Counted from the first letter of the stretch, positions 11,796-23,880 are shown. The stretch: 64,000 bases of DNA from Cephalotus follicularis (GCA_001972305.1 BDDD01001667.1:149888-213887), one strand, 5' to 3'. Notes: a model not told the origin generated them from the sequence alone. Numbers and translations are program-made.

Positions 11796-12032
11796 CGACG
11801 GCGCCTTACCAAAGGCATCGACGTGTTTTCTGGAAAAACATGAACAAGGCGTCGATGCAAAAAACAGAGCATCAATGCGTTTCACAAGAACAGTTGAAAA
11901 AGGCGTCGACGTCCACCAAGAACATCGACGCGTTTCACAAAAGATGATCCAGACATCGACGTCTATCAAGAACGTCGATGTCTAGCCTGGGAATTTGAAC
12001 ATGACATCGACGTCTTAACAAAGACGTCGACG
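11796..12032. repeat. GTCGAC-core array 4 (C2 leader)
   Basis: Cores near 11796, 11818, 11851, 11871, 11905, 11924, 11955, 11974, 12006 and 12026 give spacings 22, 33, 20, 34, 19, 31, 19, 32 and 20: pairs about 20 bp apart, with about 32 bp between pairs. Confidence 0.85.
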
Positions 12033-12321
12033 TCTATAGCCCCATGGGCATTTTATGTATTTCAAAAAATGCTGAAATCAATTGTTTAGACTATGGAATA
12101 CCATTCTGGCATTCCAAAATGCACTATGCATGTTCCAAACTTAATACTAAACACATTTAAACAACATTCCCAGCACAAAAACACAATGAAATCCAATTTC
12201 ATGTAAGTTTTATTAAGGCACTTAGAAAATTTAGTTTGATCACAAAACACATCCATTGATTAAACTATTAATCAGTACATCATCTAAGGCATACATATTC
12301 AATTAAGGATGATGTGGGACT

Positions 12322-12332
12322 CTCTGATACCA
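12322..12332 (-). promoter_or_regulatory. Primer-binding site, C2
   Basis: CTCTGATACCA is the reverse complement of TGGTATCAGAG and lies one base from the LTR beginning at 12334, fixing the 5' end of the minus-strand element. Confidence 0.85.
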
Positions 12333-12333
12333 C

Positions 12334-13239
12334 TGATGGAATCCTACAAACCGATTCCGGTGCCAAAATGGACATAGGGTAGAAGGGTGTAAAATAAAAC
12401 TTTAAACAAACAATCATGCAGCGGAATAACACCCTATATAACATAAACAAGTCCATAAAGACACATCCACAGATCCCATGGATGACCACAACATCAACAG
12501 AATTGAATTGGTGTCACCATTGCATCCAATGGTGACACACAAACATGGAAAGAAGAAGAGGGGCCAAAGGTTATACCAGTGGGTGAAGGCTCCTTCTTTA
12601 TTTGCCGCTACAAGCTTGAGTAGATTCCCTTGATGTTCTCCAAGTCTCAGGAACAGCAAGCAATCCTTTCCAGCAAAAACCAAGAGCTAGAACTCACACT
12701 CTTTCTCCCTTAGCTTAGAAAAGGAGTATTGATTATGACCAATGAAGTCAGTAATCAATCCACCCTAGATAAGCCTTGCTTAGTGTATATCAATTAAAGG
12801 GAGCACACACTTGCAGAGAAGAATTCGTAGTCCAATTGCCCAGCAAAAGTGTCTCAACTCTCTTTTTATTTTTCTTTTCTGCAGAAAATGCATAATACCA
12901 GCCACTAATTCTCTCTCCCAATCTCCCATTTACATAGAATCATGGCCTTCACTCCCGTGGAGTCCGAAGCAATGATTCCCACGTTTCTAAAATGTGCAAG
13001 AATGGGAGCTGGATGCTGGAAACGAGGGAGAGATCGTGCCCACAATTGGAGCTCGTGCACAGGTTGCACGTTCTGCTCAAAGACGTCGACGCCTTCCAAA
13101 GGACGTCGATGCCTATGCATCGTGGCACAAAAGCACATCGATGCTTTCTAAAAGACATCGACGTCTTTATCAGGGATACGCATCATAAGATATAATGTGA
13201 CAACCCATCTGAATACTTGTCGGGTCACTATATCTAACA
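12334..13239 (-). repeat. C2 5' LTR merging into the C1 LTR end
   Basis: Starts TGATGGAATC like the LTR at 5948. The last part, from about 13187 to TATCTAACA at 13239, resembles the end of the C1 LTR at 19590-19640 instead. This is the mixed boundary expected where C2 sits inside a C1 LTR. A reverse-complement polypurine tract follows from 13240. Confidence 0.75.
13085..13165. repeat. GTCGAC-core array 5 (C2 LTR)
   Basis: Cores at 13085, 13105, 13137 and 13157 have spacings 20, 32 and 20 bp, the same as array 2. Confidence 0.85.
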
Positions 13240-13716
13240 ATCTCCCTCTTGACCCTCAAGCCATGAACTCCTATAACCTAGACCCATCGTCCCACCATGA
13301 TGCTCCAGAGCCTTGGTGCCCATTGCCTTGGTCAGTGGATCTGTTGTGTTCTCCTCTGAGGAGAACCTCTCAAGCTGTATATCTCCCCTACCACTAATCT
13401 CTCGGATCAAATGATAGCGCCGCTCGATGTGTTTGGATCGCTGGTGAGACCGTGGTTCCTTGGCTTGTGCTACAGCCCCATTATTATCACAATATATCAT
13501 AACTGGACTAATAATGGATAAAACAACTCCTAGTTCAGTAATGAACTTGCGCATCCATACACCCTCCTTGGCGGCATCTGAGGTTGCTATGTACTCGGCT
13601 TCTGTGGTAGAATCTGCAATAGTCCCTTGCTTTGAACTGCGCCATCTCACAGCTGCACCATTAAGTATGAACACGTACCCAGAGACAGATTTGTGATCAT
13701 CCAGATCACAAATCAA
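13240..13716 (-). pseudogene. Copia RNase H region, C1
   Basis: The minus-strand translation has [34 protein letters not shown] and a final basic stretch with [15 protein letters not shown], the copia RNase H end followed by the short tail [18 protein letters not shown]. It is almost the same as the C2 copy at 7545-8150. Broken fossil. Confidence 0.87.
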
Positions 13717-15027
13717 AAATGGAGTTTGTAAAGCCCTCCAATTTCATATCACTATCCATTCCATAGATCAAGAACGTGTCCTGAGTCCTTCTAAGGTACT
13801 TCAGGATTCCCTTGACCACTTCCCAGTGCTTCTCACCGGGATCAGACTGAAAACGACTTCCCATACCCAGGGCAAGTGCGACATCAGGCCTAGTACATAA
13901 CATGGCATACATGATTGACCCTACTGCTGAAGCATAAGGTATCCGACTCATGCGTGCTCTCTCTTCCGATGTCTGAGGAGACATCTTTCGAGAAAGATGA
14001 ATTCCTTCACCTATTTGCAATAGGCCTCTCTTGGAATTCTCCATGCTAAACCTCTTCAGCACCTTACTGATGTACTGGCTTTGGGAAATCCCAAGCAACC
14101 TATTGGATCTATCCCTGAAGATCCTAATACCCAGTATATAGGTGGCTTCTCCCAAATATTTCATGGAAAAATTCTTAGTTAGCCATATCTTTGCATACTG
14201 TAACATCCCTACATCATTCCCAATGAGCAGGATGTCATCTACATATAGCACTAAGAAAGTGATACTAGGACCCTCTTGCTTTTGATAAACGCAGGGCTCA
14301 TCTACATTCTTAACGAAGTCAAAAGCCTTGACTGCTTCATCAAAACTTAGATTCCAGCTACGAGATGCTTGCTTTAGTTCATAGATGGACTGTTCGAGCT
14401 TGCACACCATGTGTGGATGCTCGGAAGATGTAAACCCCTCGGGTTGGGACATATAAATATCCTCTTCAAGACGCCCATTTAAGAATGCCGTCTTGACATC
14501 CATTTACCATATCTCATAATCATAATGAGCAGCAATAGCAAGCAAAATCCTAATGGATTTAAGCATGGCGACAGGTGAGAAATTCTCAGTATAGTCGACC
14601 CCATGTCGTTGCCTATACCCTTTCGCCACTAATCGAGCTTTATAAGTCTCGATTTTTCCATCTGCATTCATCTTCTTCTTGAAGATCCATTTGCAGCCAA
14701 TACGCACTATGCCTTCGGGTGCTTCGACCAAATTCCACACTTGGTTGGAGTACATGGAATCCATTTCGAATTTCATGGCTCCTAGCCATGCTTCAGATTC
14801 AGTACCTTGCACTGCCTCTAAATAGCTGGCAGGCTCGTCATCTTCCATGATGTTTATCTCATCAGTACCATCAATAAGGAAACCATACCTCTCAGGTGCT
14901 AATGGGATTCTGCCTGATCTCCTCAAAGGAGCTCTGCCTAACTGAGAACTATTCTCATCCTGAGATCCAATCTTAGCTGTGTCTGTCGAAGGTCTAACCT
15001 CCAACTCCTCCATCTCCTGTGTGGTTT
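13706..15027 (-). pseudogene. Copia reverse transcriptase, C1
   Basis: Long open segments carry EAPEGIVRIGCKWIFKKKMN, KARLVAKGYRQRHGVDYTE, MDVKTAFLNGRLEEDIYMSQ, FLVLYVDDILLIGND (the catalytic YVDD block) and SAVGSIMYAMLCTRPDVALA. These are the ordered blocks of Ty1/copia reverse transcriptase. It copies element RNA in the particle. Much of the region is still open, in line with the low LTR divergence. Broken fossil. Confidence 0.9.
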
Positions 15028-16161
15028 CTACCTGTGGCAACTCCTTGAGTTCCACTTTACTCCCACTGTTTCCTTCAAGAAGGTATTCCTTCTCATAGCA
15101 TTTCGCAAAACAAATATCTTTTGTTCGCAAGGGTGGTAGAAATAGTATCCTTTAGTCTCTTTAGGATACCCCACAAGCCTGCAGCGATCCGACCGCGCTT
15201 CTACCTTATCTGCGTCAAGCCTCTTGACATAAGCAGGACAGCCCCAAACCTTCAAATGGTTCAGGCTGGGTTTCCTCCCTGACCATACCTGGTATGGAGT
15301 AGAAGGCACAGATTTTGAAGGAATCTGATTCAAGATATAAGCAGCTGTATCTAGGGCATAACCCCAGAGATAGCTAGGAAGGTCAGCAAAAGACATCATT
15401 GATCGAGCCATGTCTAACAAAGTACGATTCCTCCTTTCGGACACACCATTATGCTGTGGTGTTCCAGGAGGAGTCCACTGAGATAGAATTCCATTTTCTC
15501 TAAGATAACCGAGGAATTCAGCTGAAAGGTATTCTCCACCTCGGTCCGACCGAAGTATTTTAATGGATTTACCTGTTTGTTTTTCTACTTCAAGTCTGCA
15601 CTCCTTAAATTTCTCAAAGGATTCTGACTTGTGTTTCATCAGATACACATAACCATACCAAGATAAATCGTCGGTAAAAGTTCTGAAGTAGACATAACCA
15701 CCTCGCGCACTGACTGACATAGGACCACATACGTCAGTATGGACTAGACCCAGTAAGTCCATAGCCCTTTCTCCTTGACCAGAGAAGGGTGATTTATTCA
15801 TCTTTCCCAATAAACAGGATTCACAAGTTGGATAGGACTCTAAGTCCTGGATATCAAGGAGATCATCCTTAACCAGCTGTGATAGTCTAGCATCACTAAG
15901 ATGACAAAGTCTACAATGCCAGGTATAGGTTTTATTTAACTCAATTTCTCTTTGTCTTTTCTTATTGTTACTTTTCTCAATGGACAAGATATTTGATTGT
16001 GAAGTATTTAAGACATATAATCCATTGTCGATAATACCATTACCAACATAAACATTGTTTGAATATTCATTGGAATGCACTAGTTTTAACACCCACACAT
16101 AGGCGTGTCCAAGTGCTAAAACATAGCCACCCTTTGCGGTGCCCAACATCGACGTTGACAT
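15028..16161 (-). pseudogene. Copia pre-integrase and integrase, C1
   Basis: One 377-codon minus-strand frame contains the pre-integrase zinc-binding block (TWHCRLCHLSDARLSQL, ESCLLGKMNKSPFSG) and the integrase core with HTDVCGPM, RSDRGGEYLS and TPQHNGVSERRNRTLLDM, the D,D-35-E type pattern. It then runs through PYQVWSGRKPSLNHLKVWGC to a C-terminal stretch. The first part of the frame overlaps sequence that is untranslated leader in C2 (10860-10950), so the annotated start is not the original one. Broken fossil. Confidence 0.9.
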
Positions 16162-16993
16162 AATGTCCCCAAATCATCAGTTTCAGCTAGGGCATGACAA
16201 ACCAACAACCCAGGAGCACTACTCAACGAAAATTGTGGAAGGCCACGGGGAACCACTCCATGGGTTCCTACGTTAAGACTTATTATTGTAGTGAGGGAAT
16301 TTGCGGTCTCAAGTTTTAATTACCGTGCCATTAATTAATTCATTGGTTTTATTAGCCAATCCAAATAATTACGGCTTAGCATGCAAGACGAGTATCTTGT
16401 GCACCTTGGACATATTTTGAAAATATGTCAATGGATCTTGGCAAGGACATTATATGCAATGACTCGAGCCCAAAGTCATTCAAGGTATTCCTAGGTGTAA
16501 AGATTTAAATCTATTTATTACAACAATAACCATGCATACATGGCCTTCAAAAGCCTTGTACTCCATATCTCCTTTCTTCCATCTCTCCTTGCAAAGGCTT
16601 CTTTTACAAAAAGAACAATACATTTTCGAAAAGAAAATTACATTTTAAAAATTACATGGAGAAATATAAAAATAAGGAAAAATAAATAGTGCACGCAGGC
16701 ACCTTATTACAGACCTTTAAAGATAATAAATAAATTAAAATCCATCCACACATAGAAAACATAAAACTAGGTCAAAGTCCTTTTCGGGCCATCCATTGTG
16801 CATAAGATCTATATTATATCCAATATAATAAAACAACAAATGCCATAAATGATAACCAATTACACAATTTAATTCAATGATTATTAACTGAGCAAACTCC
16901 CACTAAATCAAGCAATGATTTTTAATCTTCCAAGTGCCAAAATGTATAAAATCCAATTTTATCAAAAATCAGTTTTTTTTTTAATTAAAAGAT

Positions 16994-17180
16994 GTCGACG
17001 CTTATATAAAGGCATCAACGTGTTTTCTGGAAATACATGAACAAGGCGTCGATGTTCATCCAGAACATCAAAGCGTTTCATGGAAATGATGAACAACGCA
17101 TTGACGTCTTTGAATAACGTCGACGCGTTTTCCAGAAACATGAACAAGACATCGACGTTTATCAAGAACGTCGACGTCTA
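16994..17180. repeat. GTCGAC-core array 6 (C1 leader)
   Basis: Cores near 16994, 17014, 17048, 17067, 17100, 17119, 17151 and 17170 have spacings 20, 34, 19, 33, 19, 32 and 19 bp. The pair-and-gap rhythm is the same as in array 4. Confidence 0.85.
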
Positions 17181-17465
17181 TGGCCCCTTGGGCAGTTTCT
17201 GCATTTCAAAAAATGCTAAAAATAATGGTTTAGACTATGGAATACCATTCTGGCATTCCATAATGCACTATGCATGTTCCAAACATTATTCTAAACACAT
17301 TAAAACAACATTCCCAGCACAAAAACTCAATGAAATCCAATTTCAATCAATTTTCATTAAGGCACTTAGAAAATTTAGTTTGATCACTAAACACATCCAT
17401 TGATTAAACTATTAATCAGTACATCATCTAAGGCATACATATTCAATTAAGGATGATGTGAGACT

Positions 17466-17476
17466 CTCTGATACCA
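17466..17476 (-). promoter_or_regulatory. Primer-binding site, C1
   Basis: CTCTGATACCA, the reverse complement of TGGTATCAGAG, lies one base before the LTR start TGAAGGAAAC at 17478. Confidence 0.87.
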
Positions 17477-17477
17477 C

Positions 17478-19640
17478 TGAAGGAAACGGACATACCGAGT
17501 CCAATGTCAGAAATGGACTTAGGTGTGTAAGGTGTAGAATAAAACTTAAACATACAATCATGGCAGCGGAATAACACCCTATATAACAAAACAAGTCCAT
17601 AATGACACGTCCACAGATCACATGGATCACCACAGCATCTAATGAATTGAATTGAAGTCACCATTGCAAACAATGGTGACACACAAGCATGGAATAAAGA
17701 AGAAGGACCAAAAAATATACCAGTAGGTATAGGCTACTTCGATCATTACCGCTACAAGCTTGAGTAGATTCCCTTTGATCTTCTCCAAGCCACAGGAACA
17801 GCAAGTAATCCAACCAGCATAAACAAAGTGAATGAACTCACTCACTCTCTCACTTAGCTTAGAAAAGGTGTATTGATTTTGACCAATGAAGTCAATGATC
17901 AATCCACCCTAGATAAGCTCTTGCTTGGTGTATATTAAATAAAGAGAACACACAATCTGCAGAGAACTTCGAGTTCTTGCCCAGTAAAATGTCTCAACCT
18001 CTCTTTTCCATTTTCTGCAGAAATGCTTATAACTAGCCTACAATTCTCTCTCCCAATCTCCCATTCACTTAGGATCATGGCCTTCACTCCCTGAGAGTCC
18101 GAAGCCATGATTCCCATGTTTCTAAAATGTGTAGAATCTAAAGAAACCATCTAAGGATGTGAGAGAAGTAGTGCCCACGAAGTGAGGTCGTGCATAGGTT
18201 ACACGTTCTGCTCAAAGACGTCGACGCCTTCCAAAGGACGACGACGCCTATGCAACGTGGCACTGAAGCACATCGATGCTTTCTAAAAGACATCGACGTC
18301 TTTATCAGAGAAAAGCATCGATGTCTTTCTAAAAGACATCGACGCCTTCTGGCCAGTCAAGCATAAATAGTCTAACTCTTTTAGTGATCTCATGTACCTT
18401 ACAAATATTGGTTAAGTAAGATCAAGCATATGTGTTTCCACGAAATACAAAATCCACACAACCGATATTTGACACCAACGCTTAATATGTCCAACATATT
18501 AAAGATCTAATCATTATAAGGCAGGGACCCCTTAAAATCTTGGTTAAAACGAGAGGTGTTCATAAATTACCGAAATACCCCTAGGGTTCAGTTTAGCCAT
18601 TCTAAATGGTCCTCGACCAATTTAAATGCTATTGGAATAATATCCAAATATTATCCATATGGAAAAATTAATCTAATTAATTTTCCCACAATTTATTACA
18701 CACCTCATTAACCCTATATTTGCTAAGTCGTCGGTTCGCGTGCACTATAATCCCTTGTCATACTTAGCCCCGATTAAGGTCTAGGGTAAGGATATGTGTC
18801 AACCTTAGATAGTACCTCAATGGTTAAAATATCTGATCATTACTAGGACCTTTGGTAAGCTCTCCGAAATCTAATTTCCAGTCAACCTCAACCTTGGCCA
18901 AGGACTTCATAAGTCCAAAGTATAATCAGACAATAATAGGGCCGATCACCTTCGCTCAGGTGTGATAATCCCTTATTGCGCACTCACTTATATTCATATA
19001 GATTCGATCATACCCAAAGACCACCCGATTGCCAGCCCTGCGCAAGGACTGGGTAAGGTGGAGATCAAAGCATAACCGTCTCCATACAATATATAGTAGT
19101 TACTCAGGTCTAAGAATCAGACGAGTTTAAGAACTCGCTAAGTGATCACCACTTATACACAACCGCAACAAGTAGGAGTCACTATTGACAAGAGAATAGC
19201 GACTCTCCGAATAGTGTCTCCTACGCGGGTCCTATTCAGTGTTCACGCTCCCAGCGCGGACCCCGTATTTGCCCTAGTGTCCAACACATATGGTAGTGAG
19301 AGAATCCATCCCCCGATTCCATGAGCAGGCAACATACGTGCAAGTCTATCCGGTTCACTAATGCCCACAAAGTGAACCTATGACTTGGAACAAGTTTAAC
19401 ATAAGGAATAAGGTAACCAATCTCACACCCTCCATGCTAGGCATCCAACCTTATGTCAGGGCATCACAAGTGTAAGCAGGTAAATGATAAACTACTTCAA
19501 TTAAGTGATAAAACACAAGTGTTATAGCCATAACATAATTAGCATGCATCATATATTTACAAGGAATAAGATTGTTTCATATATGATAAGATATAATGTG
19601 ACAACCCATCTGATGGCTTGTCGGGTCACTATATATAACA
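17478..19640 (-). repeat. C1 5' LTR
   Basis: A 2,163-bp LTR running TGAAGGAAAC to TATATAACA. The CATAG duplication follows at 19641-19645. Compared with the C2 LTR it carries about 550 extra bases (roughly 18800-19355), a subfamily length difference. Confidence 0.9.
18220..18346. repeat. GTCGAC-core array 7 (C1 LTR)
   Basis: Cores at 18220, 18240, 18272, 18292, 18317 and 18338 have spacings 20, 32, 20, 25 and 21 bp, identical to array 3 in the C2 LTR. Confidence 0.85.
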
Positions 19641-19645
19641 CATAG

Positions 19646-22087
19646 TCGTGACATCATCACGTATGGATGGTGGCTTTGTGGAATACGATCACACCGCCAC
19701 GCTTAAGTCGGTTTTCCTTATCTGTTTGGACGGTGGCTTTGTATGGAAGAAGAGATTCTTGCCATTTCTATTGATCCGATTTTCCTTCTCTGATAGAGTC
19801 TATATCTGCATATAAGGAAATCATTTAGTCACATGATTTTTCCATTAGTTTTACACGTTTTTGTTGTTTTAAAAACTTATCTCTACATTTCTTGAAAAAC
19901 CATATGCATTTTTATCAAACCAGAGGAACACCTTTGTCACTATCATTCTTGATCGATTTTGGCATCTTTTGAAGGTATTTTCTAAATGAAAGTTATAGTT
20001 TTCACTACATAGTTTCAATATCAATCAATAATTGGTATTAAAAACCGGTTAGAATTTATCTTTCAGCATGATTGTAGAGGCTTATTGGAAATAAAATTCT
20101 ATTGTTATTTTTAATTTGTTTATCCATGGGATTTTTATGCATAACTTGCTATACTGATATTTGAAGCAAAGAAACCATGTTATAGACATATATATGTCAC
20201 TATTTTATGATTTATGCATAGAAAAATCAGATTGTAGTTCTTAATTTGTAAACTGCAATATTCCAGAAAATATATCTTCAAGTTGCTATTCATATTGGTA
20301 CCTTGCATTTTATATCATCATGTATTGATATACGTATATAATGATGTTTACAAACTCATAAACCATGTTTCAGAACCTGCATTTTGCCGTTTGTAACTTG
20401 CGTTTATAAATTTGAAGTGTTATGCATGGTTTTCAATTGATTTTCTGCAACTGGTTTTGTGTTCTGGGTGTTAAGCGTCGATGCCTATTGTAAGCGTCGA
20501 TGCATGTGTGTCTAAATTTTTTTGTAAAATGCCATGCATGTGTTTAAACGTCAACGCTTTTGTCTATACACCGACGCTTATGTCGTGTTTTGCTGTTTGA
20601 TTCTTCGACGTTTTGTTCAGTGTTTTTGTCATTGCTATGTCAAAACCGTCGACGCCTATGTTAAGCACCAATGCTTTTGACATGCACGTTGACGCTTCTG
20701 TTCGCACGTCGATGCTTTATTCTTGCAGTTTGATATTTTTTTTTCATATGTTATGGTAATGCTTGGATTAATCTGATTAGGGTATTGATATCATCCGTTG
20801 TGGAGATTAGGATACTTCTTGTTAGCTTTTGTTATGTATTCGGGTTTGTTTAGTTTTCGATCTGCTAAGGTACAAATATTTCTCGTTTCTTGGTTACTCT
20901 TTGATTTTATTGAATTGGATTTGTCATTGTCGGATACTCGATTTTATTTGAATAAAATATGTTTCATTACTAAGATTAATATTACTGATTTTTATAGTCT
21001 GTACATGATTTTCACTATCGAAAATATGTTAAATGAACATGGCTTTCACTTTTGGGAGTATGTTAAATTTCGGATATGAAAGTATGTTGGTGATACTTAC
21101 TAAATAATTTCAGATATGTCTCGAGACAGTATACATATGTATGTTTTAAAATGTTTTAGAAAAAGCAATGTTTTAGCATAATTACATACAGAGAAAAACT
21201 TACTTATGAGCAATGTTTTAGAAAAAGCAATGTTTTAGCATAATTTCAGATAGTCTGTACATATGCATGTTCCTTTGGCACGGAGGACATGACACCTACC
21301 GTGACGGTGTGATCGGTCTACGGCTTCTCTTTATATATGTATCCTGAGAGTAGGGTATGGATCCTTTTGAGGCGTATGAGTTAAGTCTAGCTATTATCAG
21401 ATTCAGATTTAGATTCAGAGGAATTATTGTGTAGTGTCGTACACGTCTTTCCGTCAGAGCATGTGGGCCTCGCGAACCCCTTGCATTTATATATATGTAC
21501 ATCAGATTCTCTGTTATGGAATTATGAAATCAAATAAAGTTTTGAATTATGACTTATGATACTATACTTTTCGGAAAGTTAGGAAAATTTTATAACTGTT
21601 TTATTTGAATATTCTACTTTACATTATAAACAATATTTAATCGTATTATTTGTTGATTTTAGAATTAAGATATTTGTTTATCTTTTACATGTCCGTTTAC
21701 TGTTTTATATTCCTTATCTGTACTGAGGTTTGCTCAACCGCGTTTTTGTTTCCATACGGTAAGTTTTCAGGAGCATCGGGGAAATGTGTGAGAGAGGTAT
21801 CCACCTTGTGTCCGAGGATCACCTAGGAATTCATCCTATTTTGTTTACGTTGTTTCATGGTCATGTTTAGGCCAGTCATTTGAACAATGTTAAGATTTTG
21901 GTTTATGTTTTTAGATTATGGTTTTGAAATTTGTTAAGTAAAGATATCAGACTATGTTTATGTTCAGTTATGATATGTCTTAGACCATCACGTTTTTGTA
22001 TAAAGATAATATTTCAGTTTTATGATCTGTTATGTTTAAGTTCTGTGATCGTATATGTAAGGGCTCCCACCTTTGGGGGTGTTACAA
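19646..22087 (+). repeat. 3' LTR of G1 copy a, second part
   Basis: Resumes after the CATAG duplication and ends GGTGTTACA at 22087. With 4903-5116 the LTR is about 2.65 kb. It contains TACTGAGGTTTGCTCAACCG near 21720, a block shared with the other G1 LTRs. The 20-kb mark is AT-rich with no gene. Confidence 0.9.
20470..20715. repeat. GTCGAC-core array 8 (G1 LTR, second array)
   Basis: About nine cores of the forms GCGTCGATGC, CGTCAACGC, CGTCGACGCC and CGTTGACGC, looser than the others. It begins after TTTTGTGTTCTGGGTGTTAA, near-identical to the leader of array 1. It ends about 1.37 kb from the LTR end. Confidence 0.8.
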
Positions 22088-22793
22088 ATGAGTTCGATGG
22101 TAAACTCCACTTCCCGTTACAGTGGCAATCCTGGTAACTTCTCCGGAAACACATCTGAAAACTCTCTAACCATAGGATAATCGTCAAGGCGAGGTTCATC
22201 CTTAGAGACATTTTTCACAACAGCTAACAATCCCTCAGCGCCCCTAGCAACCACCTTCTGAGTCTTCAAAGCTGAAATTATCTTGACATCCTTCCTCGGT
22301 CGTGAACCATGATAAATAAAATCAGGTCTACACACATCTCCAAACAAAATCCTCAGAGCGTGACAATCGATTGTGGCACAATGGCGATCCAACCAATCCA
22401 TGCCAAGAATCATATCAAAATCATGCATATCAATCTGGAGAAGATCCACCTCACGGAATTATCATAGAACGAAACAGGACAATCACTGAAATACTCGGAT
22501 ATCATAACAGAAGTCCCCATAAAGATCGAAAGAACCAGAACTGGATCCAAAGAGTGAGAAGGCATTCCAAGATGCCGAACAAAAGATCTCGCTACCATAG
22601 AGTGAGTCGATCTAGTATCATACAATACATAAGCCTTACTATTACCAGAGGAAATAAAACCTAAAACTGTACCTGGAGCATTACCAGCCTGATGAGTCGT
22701 CAAAGTGAAGACTCTGCCTCCCACATTACATTGTAGCGCATCAGCACCATTTCCTCTCCTATACTTTGCACAAGGATCAGGACAACCCTTCAC
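22088..22793 (-). pseudogene. Protease and start of reverse transcriptase, G1 copy b
   Basis: The minus-strand translation contains AYVLYDTRSTHSMVARSFV (protease active-site region), IDMHDFDMILGMDWLDRHCA and VREFSDVFPEKLPGLP, the last being the lead-in to reverse transcriptase. All have close matches in copy a at 1435-2060. Broken fossil. Confidence 0.85.
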
Positions 22794-23880
22794 AAAGTGA
22801 CCCGTCTAACCACATACGAAGCAAGCCCCATTGGCCTTATAACAGCTTCTGACCGGATGCTATCTACCACAAGTATCACATCGGGCAATTTGAACATTGG
22901 GGTTACCCCTACCCGCAGCACCCTGAACATTTCTCTGATCATTACCCGGCAGTCTATGTTGTCCTCCATCCTTATTCCGATTGAGATCCTTCTTGTGCTG
23001 CTTGCCATTTCAGCCCTTATTCCATGGACTGCCTGGCCCCTTATTCTATTGTCCAGAATCTTGATCATTTCTATTCCGTTTCTTGTCCCCCTCCTAACGT
23101 GCTGCCTGGAAGTCCAATCTCTCCATATCGATATTCTCTACAACATTTGCAACCTCCGACACATCAGCAAATCTGGAATTTATCAGCTTACCCGTGAGCT
23201 GATAATGCAGCTTCCATTTGAACTTCTTAGCTTGCTCCAATGCCGACCCCGTCGCGGATCCAACAAAGCCGGCCAATCTGGTGAATCGGGCTAAAAACTC
23301 AGTGACTAATTCATCATCCTTCTGCCTTGTATTGACAAACTCCCTTGCATAAGCCTCCTTATCAGTAGTGGGAAAATATTGTGCTGATAGAAGACTTCAC
23401 AGAACTCAGACCATGACAAGGCATCAAAATAACCTCCACCCTTAGCCAACCTCAATGACTTCCACAACTTTGGAGCATCTCCTTCTAGCTTGTAAGTAGC
23501 CAACCAAACTTTCTACTCATCATCCCATCCCAACACATCAAAAATTTTCTCCATGTACGCAATCCAGTGTTCAGCCTGCACAGGTGTCAGGGTTGAACTA
23601 AAAGACTACGACATCTTCGTCTGGAACCGCTCAAGCCAAACATATACATGAGTGTCGTGCCGGTTCCCAGCTTCCCTACCAGTCTGAACATCAGTCGGTG
23701 CATTCTCCTTTGAAACTTGCTTCCTACGACCTTGTCCTGGATTCTGCTGGTGTATCACTCGATTTACCTCTTGAGCAACTGCTTGCCGTACCAACTCTTC
23801 CACATAAGGCTCATTTCTGACCTCTTCCTAAGCCCCAGCTGGTGCAATTCTCTGAGTGGTGTTCCTTGTTCGCACCATCT
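22794..23880 (-). pseudogene. gag remnant, G1 copy b
   Basis: The minus-strand stretches AGFVGSATGSALEQAKKFKW, YKLEGDAPKLWKSLRLAKGG and MEELVRQAVAQEVNRVIHQQ align with gag of copy a (308-1190). A zinc-knuckle-like region lies near 22800-22880. The ATG near 23880 (ATGGTGCGAACAAGG on the minus strand) matches the MVRTR start of copy a. Broken fossil. Confidence 0.82.

Larger units (their letters stand above)
10499..12333 (-). other. C2 untranslated leader between gag and the 5' LTR
   Basis: About 1.8 kb without a credible gene. It contains three copies of a CCTCAGCTAGGGCATGACAA-type phrase (near 10690, 10800 and 10975), AT-rich sequence, and an array of GTCGAC cores at 11796-12030. The C1 leader (16162-17477) is homologous. 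A primer-binding site closes it at 12322-12332. Confidence 0.75.
5948..13186 (-). mobile_element. Ty1/copia LTR retrotransposon C2, inserted in a C1 LTR
   Basis: The left LTR starts TGATGGAATC at 5948; a second copy starts at 12334 beside a primer-binding site. Both lie inside the C1 LTR in the same orientation, and C1 LTR sequence resumes just before 13239. Gag, reverse transcriptase and RNase H regions are recognisable. The first ~255 bases of the two LTRs differ at about 11 positions, roughly 4 percent, so C1 and C2 are of similar, fairly recent age. A hAT-like element sits in its interior. Broken, with several breaks. The right-hand boundary is approximate. Confidence 0.8.
16162..17477 (-). 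other. C1 untranslated leader
   Basis: Homologous to the C2 leader: it shares the AGCTAGGGCATGACAAACC phrase, the AT-rich middle, a GTCGAC array and the ATTCTGGCATTCCA stretch. No gene is supported. The primer-binding site is at 17466-17476. Confidence 0.75.
5117..19640 (-). mobile_element. Ty1/copia LTR retrotransposon C1, containing nested C2
   Basis: The ends are TGAAGGAAAC and TATATAACA (TG...CA), flanked by the 5-bp direct repeat CATAG at 5112-5116 and 19641-19645. The genes read on the minus strand in copia order (integrase before reverse transcriptase and RNase H). The left-hand LTR (5117-5947 plus the piece ending at 13239) is interrupted by the related copia element C2. Across the first ~275 bases of the two LTRs I count about 11 differences, roughly 4 percent, so C1 is younger than the G1 copy it interrupts. 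Broken, with a handful of breaks. Confidence 0.92.
1..22087 (+). mobile_element. Ty3/gypsy LTR retrotransposon, family G1 copy a
   Basis: The interior runs gag, protease, reverse transcriptase, RNase H, integrase and a C-terminal chromodomain-like tail, the Ty3/gypsy order. A primer-binding site follows the 5' LTR end and a polypurine tract precedes the 3' LTR. The 5' LTR is cut by the window edge. The 3' LTR is split by the 14.5-kb copia insertion at 5117-19640. Comparing 1-137 with 21951-22087 by eye I count about 14 mismatches, roughly 10 percent, so this is an old copy (a few million years at common plant LTR rates). Broken, with on the order of ten or more breaks in its reading frames. 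On its right it abuts the interior of a minus-strand relative, so it probably inserted into that copy. Confidence 0.9.

Noticed and set aside
5117-19640. C1 and C2 as a simple tandem sharing one central LTR
   Set aside because: The middle LTR begins like C2 and ends like C1, and the left LTR is C1 followed by a full C2 LTR. Insertion of C2 into a C1 LTR explains this better than unequal exchange, though later recombination may have contributed.
20798-21079. 93-codon Phe/Leu-rich plus-strand frame as a membrane protein
   Set aside because: It lies in the AT-rich middle of the G1 LTR. The hydrophobic look follows from T-rich codons.
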